Shown one piece after another: positions 7,030 to 13,604 of a stretch of DNA of 24,718 nucleotides. Numbering within the stretch: position 1 is the stretch's first letter; each line of letters begins with the position of its first letter. Source of the DNA: Chloroflexota bacterium (GTDB taxonomy: Bacteria; Chloroflexota; Dehalococcoidia; DSTF01; JACRBR01). The DNA lies in assembly GCA_016213125.1 (NCBI GenBank), contig JACRBR010000041.1, positions 1 through 24,718 on the forward strand, in the 5' to 3' direction. The notes below the pieces were generated by a model. It was given only the letters and a program-made list of their open reading frames with translations, had not been told where the DNA came from and did no database searches. Position numbers and translations under genes: made by a program.

Positions 7030-7905
7030 GTGATTGTGTTGAACGCGCCTACGCTCCGCTGGCTCCGCGATGTCGCGATCGCCATCGTCGTCATGACGGC
7101 AGGCCTGATCGCGCTAGGAACGATCACGAACCAGGCATACGCGGGGCTCCCTCTGGCGGATTCCGGTCCGCGGTCACCGAGCACGCAGGCCGCCACGGAG
7201 GAAAGCCCCCATGGCGCTCAGCCTGTCTGCGCATCGTGCCACCGGGGACATACCGCGCCCGAGGGGTCGTTGCTGCTGGCCGGATCTGCGGGCATCGCGG
7301 TATGCACGCGCTGCCACAACGCCTGGGGGGAAGACGCGGTATCGACGCACAGCAACGTGGACTACCCGTCGGCTACGCAACCAGCGTTCACGCTTTCGTG
7401 CGCACTGTGCCACGATCCGCATGGCGATCCCGAGAACGGCAGCGAGGCGATGCTTCGAACGAGTATCGGCGGGTTCGCCGTCAACTTCGCGCGCAGCGAG
7501 GGCGAGGACTCGTTCGACGATGGCCTTGACGATGGCGTGCACGACAGCATCTGCGTCGTTTGCCACACGACGACCTCACACAACAACGCGTTTAGTACTG
7601 AGCTGAGGGGCCAAGGCCACGATCCTGTCGGCGGAGATTGCATGTCCTGTCACGAGCATGGGAACGATCCACTCGTACGCTCTGGCTTCATGCCTGGGGG
7701 ATCATCCGGTCCGGGACTCGTAGCCCCGCAGGACACCGCAACACCGACCGCCACAGAGACGGCGACGCCTGTGGCGCCCACACCCACGGAGACGCCGATC
7801 CCAACGGATACGCCGACGATGGAACCGACAGCGACGACGGCGCCGACCGAGACACCGGTGCCGCCGTCAGAGACACCGACCCCGACCGCCACGCCGACGC
7901 CATGA
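7030..7905 (+). CDS. Secreted pentaheme c-type cytochrome with Thr/Pro tail
   Basis: A 291-residue protein from GTG 7030. The start is uncertain: no clear ribosome-binding site is seen, and GTG 7036 or TTG 7039 would serve as well. Residues 13-38 form a signal peptide (DVAIAIVVMTAGLIALG, cleavage near AYA). Five CxxCH motifs occur at 67-71, 92-96, 124-128, 175-179 and 204-208; CASCHRGH...VCTRCH fits the doubled-CXXCH pattern and CALCHDPHG resembles the paralogue upstream. An acidic stretch (about 157-170) follows the third heme. From about residue 235 the protein is almost only Thr, Pro, Ala and Glu, with no membrane anchor. It probably works with the hexaheme protein in extracytoplasmic electron transfer. 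A separate leader (260 bp) suggests partly independent control. Confidence 0.9.
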   Translation: MIVLNAPTLRWLRDVAIAIVVMTAGLIALGTITNQAYAGLPLADSGPRSPSTQAATEESPHGAQPVCASCHRGHTAPEGSLLLAGSAGIAVCTRCHNAWGEDAVSTHSNVDYPSATQPAFTLSCALCHDPHGDPENGSEAMLRTSIGGFAVNFARSEGEDSFDDGLDDGVHDSICVVCHTTTSHNNAFSTELRGQGHDPVGGDCMSCHEHGNDPLVRSGFMPGGSSGPGLVAPQDTATPTATETATPVAPTPTETPIPTDTPTMEPTATTAPTETPVPPSETPTPTATPTP

Positions 7906-7936
7906 TGGACGTCGGGAACCGAACGGAGGTTGCGCC

Positions 7937-8227
7937 ATGATTCACTGGGGAGCCATCGGAGTGCTGCTGATCCTCGCCTTTGGACTGAACCTGCCGCTGG
8001 GCGCGTGGCGGAAAACGCAGCGCAGGTTCTCACCGGCGTGGTTCCTGGGTATCCACGCGAGCATCCCCGTACTGTTCCTGGCGAGGTTCGAGTTCGACAT
8101 CACGTACTGGGTGATTCCGCTCGAAATCGCGCTCGTCGTTGCCGGCCAGGTGGCCGGAAGCCGGCTGCGCGGCACTTCGCGCATGTTCGAGCAGGGCACC
8201 GAAGTAGCGGTCGGGGCTGACTCCTGA
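7937..8227 (+). CDS. Small integral membrane protein of unknown function
   Basis: A 96-residue protein with three hydrophobic segments (about 3-22, 33-49 and 55-74) and a polar C-terminus. The start has GGAGGTTGCGCC immediately upstream and lies 31 nt after the pentaheme cytochrome stop, so it is probably co-transcribed. His2, His40 and several charged residues near membrane boundaries are visible, but no heme-binding or known family motif could be assigned. It might be a membrane anchor or quinol-side partner for the cytochromes; this rests on position alone. Confidence 0.8.
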   Translation: MIHWGAIGVLLILAFGLNLPLGAWRKTQRRFSPAWFLGIHASIPVLFLARFEFDITYWVIPLEIALVVAGQVAGSRLRGTSRMFEQGTEVAVGADS

Positions 8228-8273
8228 GCGACACGACGCGTGCTCTTGCACCAGGGACAACGCGACCGGATGT

Positions 8274-8279
8274 TAGACT
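8274..8279 (+). promoter_or_regulatory. -10-like TAGACT giving a leaderless start at GTG 8286
   Basis: TAGACT is followed by exactly six bases and then GTG, the spacing expected when the transcript begins at the start codon. No good -35 hexamer was found at 16-18 nt. The same arrangement recurs before other genes here. Confidence 0.45.
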
Positions 8280-8285
8280 CCAACC

Positions 8286-8336
8286 GTGAATACATCATGG
8301 CCCGCCCTCGCGCCGCAACGCCGTGACCGTCCGTGA
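8286..8336 (+). CDS. Candidate 16-residue leader peptide before the UPF0182 gene
   Basis: GTG 8286 opens a short frame encoding MNTSWPALAPQRRDRP and ending at TGA 8334-8336. The stop overlaps the GTG start of the UPF0182 gene as GTGA, so ribosomes ending here could reinitiate on the large gene, which has no visible ribosome-binding site. The evidence is architectural only: the frame is too short for codon statistics, and it could be chance. Confidence 0.35.
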   Translation: MNTSWPALAPQRRDRP

Positions 8337-11266
8337 CGCGCTGCGACGGTGACCACGGGCCGCTGGGCCCGCCGCCGACGGCCTTCAGGTTTCCGGAACG
8401 CGGGCGGGGGTTCCGCCGCTTCGGACGGGCACTGCCGTTCGTCAGCATCCTTGCGGTGCTCGTCGTCCTCTTTGCCATCGCCAATATCGGCAAGGATCTG
8501 TACGCCGATCTCCTCTGGTTCGATAGCGTCGGCTATCGGTCCGTCTACACGACCCGCCTCGTGACACGCATCTGGCTGTTCTTCGCGGGGGCCGGCGCCT
8601 TCCTGGCGCTCTCGGTCAGCAGCATCCTCATCGCGCGCCGGCTCGCGCCATCGGCCGACGATCCCGACTTCGAGGTGTCGTACGAGTTGCGGGAACTGCT
8701 GGCGGATCTGCAGTCGCCGGCGATGCAGCGCGTCGCACTTGGCGCAATGCTCGTAGTAGCGGGCCTCGCCGCCCTCATCTTTGGAGCGAGCGCGGCGGGG
8801 CACTGGGATGACGTGCTGCTCTACCGCCACGGACAAGACTTCGGCATCGAGGATCCGCAGTTTCACCAGGACCTGGGGTTCTACGTCTTCAAGCTGCCCA
8901 TGTACGAGTTCGCGCTCAACTGGCTGCTCGGGGCGCTGGTGGTCACAACGATCGGCACGCTGGGCGTGTACGCGTTCCGGGCCGTCCTGTACGGCTTCAG
9001 GGTCGATGGTCCGCGGCCGATCGCGCGGCACATCTTCCGCATCGACGTGCCACGCGGGATCAAGGTCCACATCTCGGTGCTCCTCGTCGCGGGTCTGCTG
9101 GTCTTTATCGCGCGGTACTACCTCGGTACGTTCGCGCTGGTTTACTCCACGCAGGGCGTGGACCTGGGTGCGTTCTACACCGATATCCACGCGAACTTGC
9201 CGATTCTCTATGTGAAGATGGCAGTCACGGGGATTGTCGCGGTCCTCGTTGTCGCGGGCATCTTCCGCGCAGGGCTACTGCTACCGGTTGGGGCGGTCGG
9301 TGTGTGGATTGCCGTATCGATCGGCGGGGCGATCTACCCGGCGATCGTCCAGAACTTCATCGTCCAGCCGAACGAGGTCTCACGAGAGGAAACGTACGTC
9401 GCCCGCAACATCGAGGCGACGCGCTATGCATACGGGTTGGATGGCATAGAGGAGCGGCAATTCCCCGCGAGTCAGCAGGCGACCGAAGCAGAGGTAGCCG
9501 AGCACCAGGACACGATCGACAACGTCCGGTTGTGGGATCCCGAGCCCATGCGCGCCGGGCTGCTGCAGATCCAGACGATTCGGCCCCTCTTCGACTTCCT
9601 GGACGTTGACGTCGACCGCTACGACATCGGCGGCAAGCAGAAGCAGGTGATGCTCAGCGCGCGTGAACTCAACTCCAAGAAGCTGCCCATTGAGGCGCAG
9701 ACGTGGGTGAACAGCCGATTGCAGTTCACCCACGGCTACGGCTATACGGTGGCGGCCGTCAACGAGGCACAGCCGGATGGCGGACCGAAGCTCATTGTGA
9801 GCGACATCCCCCTGCAGGGGCCGATCAAGACCGACCGGCCGGAGGTGTATTTCGGCGAGCAGTCCGACCACTACATCATCGTCGACGGCAACGAACCCGA
9901 GTTCACACCAGCGGGCGGTGACGAGAACGTACAGACAAAGTTCGAAGGTGAAGGCGGCGTCCGGCTGAACGGCATCGTCCGGAAGCTCGTGTACGCCTGG
10001 AAGTTCGGGGACCGGAACATCCTGATCTCCGGCGCGCTTAACGATGACAGCCGCCTGATCTACCGGCGCAACATTCAGCAGCGCATCCATGAGATCGCAC
10101 CGTTCCTGCGACTGGACGCAGACCCCTACATCGTGATCGATGAGGGCAACATGTATTGGCTGCAGGATGCGTACACGACGACGGACCGCATCCCATACTC
10201 CCACCGCACGGGCGGGGTGAACTACATCCGCAACAGCGTGAAGGTGGTTGTCAACGCCTACTCCGGGGAGACGAACTTCTACGCCATGCAGCCGGACGAG
10301 CCCTTGCTCAAGGCGTACTCGGCGATCTTCCCGGATCTCTTCCAGCCACTGAGTGAGATGCCCGCAACGGTGCGCGAGCACATCCGGTATCCGGAGGACC
10401 TCTTTCGTCTGCAGACGGAGGTCTACCTGCGGTACCACATCCGCGATGCCCGGCAGTTCTACCAGAAAGAAGACCAGTGGGACGTCCCAACCGAGGTCTT
10501 CGGGAGCGGCGAACAGCTGGTCCGCCCCTACTACGTGATCGCGCGGATACCCGGCGAACCGAGCGAGGAATTCCTGCTCATACTGCCGTTCGTCCCGCTG
10601 AACCGCACCAATGCCATCGCCTGGCTGGCCGCGCGTTCCGATGGCGACAACTACGGCAAACTCGTGTCGTTCCGATTCCCATCGAGCGTGAGCGTACCGG
10701 GTCCAACGCAGGTGGAACGCCGCATCGACTCCGACGGGCGCGTCTCGCAGCAGCTCACGCTGTGGAACCAGTCGGGGTCGAGCGTATTCCGGGGCAACCT
10801 GCTGATGATCCCCATCGGTAGCGCGAATCTGTTCTTCGAACCGCTGTACCTTTCGGCGACGGGTGGCAGCGAACTACCGCAGCTCAAGCGGGTGGTGGTT
10901 GTCAATGGCGACGACATCGCGATGGAGCCGACACTGGCGCGCGCGCTGGATGTACTGTTCGGGCGCGCGGCGCCTTCGGGCCTGGACAGCAGCGGAGCAA
11001 CGGCGGGCACGCCGAGCGCTACCCCCCTGGCCGGCACGCCGACCCCGGGAAGTACGTCCGCGTCCGCCCCGACCTCGGCGGCCACCAGCGCACCGGTGAC
11101 TGGCGACGTCGCGTCTCTCGTCGCGCAGGCGCTGGAGTCGTACGAGCGAGCGCAGACTCTACTTCGCAACGGCGACTTCGCCGGCTACGGCGCGGAGATC
11201 GAGCGCTCGAAAGAGATTCTGGAGCAGCTGGAGCAGCTGGTCGGGACGCCCGTCGCCGGTCCTTGA
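8333..11266 (+). CDS. UPF0182 family integral membrane protein
   Basis: A 977-residue protein of the size usual for the UPF0182 (PF03699-type) family, whose function is not established. The N-terminal third holds about seven transmembrane segments (for example around 33-52, 75-100, 130-152, 183-210, 243-265, 285-310 and 315-335), and characteristic text such as YADLLWFDSVGYRSVYTTR. The large remainder is extracytoplasmic, with family-like stretches QTWVNSRLQFTHGYG, YFGEQSDHYIIV, YIVIDEGNMYWLQDAYTTT and PFVPLNRTNAIAWLAARSDG. A Thr/Ser/Pro/Ala linker near 885-925 leads to a C-terminal helical segment, a common layout in this family. Start GTG 8333 has no clear ribosome-binding site and overlaps the stop of the short upstream frame. 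It appears to be a single-gene unit. Confidence 0.93.
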   Translation: MTRCDGDHGPLGPPPTAFRFPERGRGFRRFGRALPFVSILAVLVVLFAIANIGKDLYADLLWFDSVGYRSVYTTRLVTRIWLFFAGAGAFLALSVSSILIARRLAPSADDPDFEVSYELRELLADLQSPAMQRVALGAMLVVAGLAALIFGASAAGHWDDVLLYRHGQDFGIEDPQFHQDLGFYVFKLPMYEFALNWLLGALVVTTIGTLGVYAFRAVLYGFRVDGPRPIARHIFRIDVPRGIKVHISVLLVAGLLVFIARYYLGTFALVYSTQGVDLGAFYTDIHANLPILYVKMAVTGIVAVLVVAGIFRAGLLLPVGAVGVWIAVSIGGAIYPAIVQNFIVQPNEVSREETYVARNIEATRYAYGLDGIEERQFPASQQATEAEVAEHQDTIDNVRLWDPEPMRAGLLQIQTIRPLFDFLDVDVDRYDIGGKQKQVMLSARELNSKKLPIEAQTWVNSRLQFTHGYGYTVAAVNEAQPDGGPKLIVSDIPLQGPIKTDRPEVYFGEQSDHYIIVDGNEPEFTPAGGDENVQTKFEGEGGVRLNGIVRKLVYAWKFGDRNILISGALNDDSRLIYRRNIQQRIHEIAPFLRLDADPYIVIDEGNMYWLQDAYTTTDRIPYSHRTGGVNYIRNSVKVVVNAYSGETNFYAMQPDEPLLKAYSAIFPDLFQPLSEMPATVREHIRYPEDLFRLQTEVYLRYHIRDARQFYQKEDQWDVPTEVFGSGEQLVRPYYVIARIPGEPSEEFLLILPFVPLNRTNAIAWLAARSDGDNYGKLVSFRFPSSVSVPGPTQVERRIDSDGRVSQQLTLWNQSGSSVFRGNLLMIPIGSANLFFEPLYLSATGGSELPQLKRVVVVNGDDIAMEPTLARALDVLFGRAAPSGLDSSGATAGTPSATPLAGTPTPGSTSASAPTSAATSAPVTGDVASLVAQALESYERAQTLLRNGDFAGYGAEIERSKEILEQLEQLVGTPVAGP

Positions 11267-11357
11267 GCTACCCAATCTGCTCCATCTATTTCACCTGTGG
11301 ACGAAGGTCCGTTCCGGCGTCGAGCGACCCAGGCTGATAACCGAAAACTGAAGACTG

Positions 11358-11363
11358 TAAACT
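11358..11363 (+). promoter_or_regulatory. -10-like TAAACT just before the nucleotidyltransferase gene
   Basis: TAAACT lies 8 nt before ATG 11372, which itself has no ribosome-binding site. A leaderless or nearly leaderless transcript would explain this and supports ATG 11372 over the longer GTG reading at 11297. Confidence 0.35.
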
Positions 11364-11371
11364 CCAACCAG

Positions 11372-11995
11372 ATGCCCGGCGTAACGATCCCCTGCGGCAA
11401 CGGCATGACGGACGGAGTGCGCGAGGCGCTCCGCGCCGTACTGCACGCTATCATCCCCTCCATGTTCAAGTCCCAGCAGCCCTGGGCCCTCATGGGCAGC
11501 ACCGCCTCCGTCCTCCAGGGCATCCCCGACTACATCCCGCCCGACATCGACATCACCACCACGATGGAGGGTGCCTATATCATGGAGGGTGCCATCGGCC
11601 ACATAGGCGCCGCCATCCGGCCCGTCAGTTTCAGCGTGCGCGAGCCTTACGCCAGCTACTTCGGTGTCTTCGAGGTCGGGGGCGTAAAGACCGAGGTCAT
11701 GGGGGATCTCACCATCAAGTACCGCGATGGCGTCATCGACGTGAAGGACCACTGGTCCCGCTGGAGCGACAAGGTGCGCGTCCTCCACTTCGACAAGATG
11801 CACGTCCCCGTCATCCCCCTCGAATGGCAGCTAGTCGCCAACATGCTGCTGGAGCGTCCTGAGCGCACTACCGGCATCTCGCGGTTCTTGCTCGAACACG
11901 GCTTCGACCGCCCGTACCTCGACGCCCTGCTTGCTGACCGCCAGCTCGGCTCGCGCACCATCGCCGGCGTCCGGGAGGTGTTGCGCCTTGACTGA
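11372..11995 (+). CDS. Nucleotidyltransferase-fold protein
   Basis: A 207-residue protein from ATG 11372. The start is uncertain between GTG 11297, ATG 11372 and ATG 11405; the segment before 11372 reads like non-coding sequence and a -10-like box lies just ahead of 11372. The motif ALMGSTASVLQG...IPPDIDITTT matches the nucleotidyltransferase-superfamily pattern of a Gly-Ser helix followed by DxD carrying metal-binding acids. Later parts include VGGVKTEVMGDLTIKY, which may supply the third acid, and VPVIPLEWQLVANMLL. Small proteins of this kind may be active or may serve as sensor or toxin-like modules, and the substrate cannot be inferred. It is the first gene of a three-gene operon; the next gene starts inside its last codons. 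Confidence 0.75.
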   Translation: MPGVTIPCGNGMTDGVREALRAVLHAIIPSMFKSQQPWALMGSTASVLQGIPDYIPPDIDITTTMEGAYIMEGAIGHIGAAIRPVSFSVREPYASYFGVFEVGGVKTEVMGDLTIKYRDGVIDVKDHWSRWSDKVRVLHFDKMHVPVIPLEWQLVANMLLERPERTTGISRFLLEHGFDRPYLDALLADRQLGSRTIAGVREVLRLD

Positions 11996-12884
11996 TCGCA
12001 CGTCAGCACCCGAGAGTGTAGAGCCCGACGTCTACACCGACGACTACTACCTCACGAACTGCCACGGCTACGAGGACTTCGTCATCAGCGGCGGCCGCAA
12101 AGTAGGCCCTCGCTTCGTCAAGGCACTGTCGCTCGCCGGCGAGCTGCGCGGCAAGCGCGTCCTTGACGTCGGCTGCGGGCGCGGTGAGCTGGTGATCCAG
12201 TCCGCCATGCGCGGCGCCGACGCCTGGGGCATCGACTACGCCCAGGCCGCCGTCGACATCGCCGAGAAGGCGCTCGACACGCTCGACGACCCGGCCCTCC
12301 GCGAGCGCACGCACGTCCGCCAGATGGACGTAAAGGCGCTTCAGTTTGACGACGCCTTCTTCGACGCCGTCTTCATGATGGACGTCGTCGAGCACCTCTA
12401 CCCCCACGAGCTCTCCGCGGCGTTCGACGAGCTCCACCGCACCATCCGGCCGGGCGGCCTCCTCGTCATGCACACCTCGCCCAACAAGAACTTCGAGAGC
12501 GTCGTCTACCCGAACTACAGCCGCCGCATCAACCAGGCCGCGCTCAAGATCAGCGGCTGGCTCGGCATCCGCGATGGCCTCTTCAACGAGACCATGCTCC
12601 CGACCGGACGCGAGTTTCCCCACGATGCGTACGAGCGCGAGATGCACATCAACGAGCACTCCGCGCCCAAACTCCGCGCCGAAGTCGAGCGCCACGGTTT
12701 CCGTGTCCGCACGACGCAGTTCTGGGAGCCTCCGTCGAAGGGCGGTTACTTCAACTCGCGCCGTCTCAACTTCGAGCTGGCGGTCCTCGACTTCCTGCGC
12801 TTCCTCCGCCCGCTCAGCCAGTACCCGCCGCTCAACCGCCTTTTCTGCAACCACATCTGGATGACCGCGGAGCGCCTGCCATGA
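11988..12884 (+). CDS. Class I SAM-dependent methyltransferase
   Basis: A 298-residue protein. TTG 11988 is chosen because GGGAGGTG sits 7 nt upstream and no ATG or GTG with support lies nearby; it overlaps the previous gene by 8 nt. Motif I, VLDVGCGRGEL (58-68), binds S-adenosylmethionine; the acidic end of strand 2 is in AWGIDYA, and DAVFMMDVVEHLYPHEL with HRTIRPGGLLVMHTSPN fit motifs IV-VI. The C-terminal third (INEHSAPKLRAEVERHGF and beyond) resembles Methyltransf_11/UbiE-like enzymes acting on small molecules or lipid-linked sugars, but the acceptor is unknown. It ends with an ATGA overlap onto the SDR-like gene, so the three products probably act together. Confidence 0.9.
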   Translation: MTDRTSAPESVEPDVYTDDYYLTNCHGYEDFVISGGRKVGPRFVKALSLAGELRGKRVLDVGCGRGELVIQSAMRGADAWGIDYAQAAVDIAEKALDTLDDPALRERTHVRQMDVKALQFDDAFFDAVFMMDVVEHLYPHELSAAFDELHRTIRPGGLLVMHTSPNKNFESVVYPNYSRRINQAALKISGWLGIRDGLFNETMLPTGREFPHDAYEREMHINEHSAPKLRAEVERHGFRVRTTQFWEPPSKGGYFNSRRLNFELAVLDFLRFLRPLSQYPPLNRLFCNHIWMTAERLP

Positions 12885-13468
12885 GCAACGAACTCACCGG
12901 CCGCAACGCCCTCGTCCTCGGGGTCGAACGCCCCGCCGGACGCAAAGCCGCCATCGCACTCGCCGAAGCCGGCGCCGATGTCGCCGTCGTCACCCTTACG
13001 GAGGAGACGCCGGCCGAATTCGCCGCCAACAGCACCGCCAACGAGTTCTGGGCGCTGGGCCGCAAGGGCATGGCCCTCACCACCGACGGCCGCGAGGGCA
13101 CCGTGGCCGAGGCCATCGCGGACGCCACGGCCGAGCTCGGCCCCATCAGCATCCTCGTCTGGCACGCCACGCACTCCATCGCGAAGATCACCGGCCTGCG
13201 CTCCGACCCCGCCGTGATCGTCCTCCTCGCCGACGACGAGGCCGTCGCCGGCAACCGCGCTCTCCTCGACTGGACCCGAGACCTCGCCGACGCCGGCCTC
13301 CGCGCCAACGCCCTCATCGCCACCCCCGCCCTCGCCGAAGCCATCGGCCCCGTCCTCAAGCTGCACCACCCTCCGCAGCCCCTCGATCTCCTTCAGTTGG
13401 TCGTGTACCTGGCGTCCGACGCAAGCGCCGCCATCGAAGGCGCCGCCGTCGTTGCAACCGCTCCGTAG
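12881..13468 (+). CDS. Shortened SDR-like Rossmann protein lacking catalytic Tyr/Lys
   Basis: A 195-residue protein, shorter than the usual 240-260 for short-chain dehydrogenases. The N-terminus (LTGRNALVLGVERPAGRKAA, then GADVAVVTLT) matches the SDR nucleotide-binding strand and helix, but the Gly-rich loop is GVERPAG rather than TGxxxGIG. ISILVWHATHSI stands where NNAG is usual. The C-terminal part, LADAGLRANALIATP and VVYLASDASAAIEGAAV, matches the SDR pattern 'GIRVN...P' and 'FLASD.S..ITG'. Between these the segment that should hold the catalytic Ser and YxxxK is about 45 residues too short and contains neither. It is translationally coupled (ATGA) to the methyltransferase. A non-catalytic binding or regulatory role is inferred. 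Confidence 0.8.
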   Translation: MSNELTGRNALVLGVERPAGRKAAIALAEAGADVAVVTLTEETPAEFAANSTANEFWALGRKGMALTTDGREGTVAEAIADATAELGPISILVWHATHSIAKITGLRSDPAVIVLLADDEAVAGNRALLDWTRDLADAGLRANALIATPALAEAIGPVLKLHHPPQPLDLLQLVVYLASDASAAIEGAAVVATAP

Positions 13469-13554
13469 CGCGGGCGTTACAGCCCGCTACATCCACCACA
13501 AAGAGGATCCAGTGAGGAGTGCACGTACCCGTACGCACAGGTCTTCAGACCTGT
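13465..13554. repeat. Three palindromes between convergent genes (REP-like or terminators)
   Basis: GCGGGC (13470-13475) pairs with GCCCGC (13482-13487), with flanking GTA and TAC. CGTAC (13524-13528) pairs with GTACG (13531-13535). ACAGGTCT (13537-13544) pairs with AGACCTGT (13547-13554). They fill the 136-bp gap between the converging SDR-like and purL genes. They could end transcription from both sides; the clustering of short palindromes also resembles repetitive extragenic elements. No other gene is seen in the gap. Confidence 0.55.
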
Positions 13555-13604
13555 CCTGCGTCGTTTCATGATCACGTTGCTGTTCAAGCAAGTAGGCGCG
13601 GCAT

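Noticed and set aside
11297..11371. Longer start (GTG 11297) for the nucleotidyltransferase
   Set aside because: The added residues (RRRATQADNRKLKTVNSNQ) look like translated spacer, and a -10-like box lies inside this segment.
12003..12854. Minus-strand frame opposite the methyltransferase
   Set aside because: It is the antisense reflection of a GC-biased gene; the plus-strand product has clear methyltransferase motifs.
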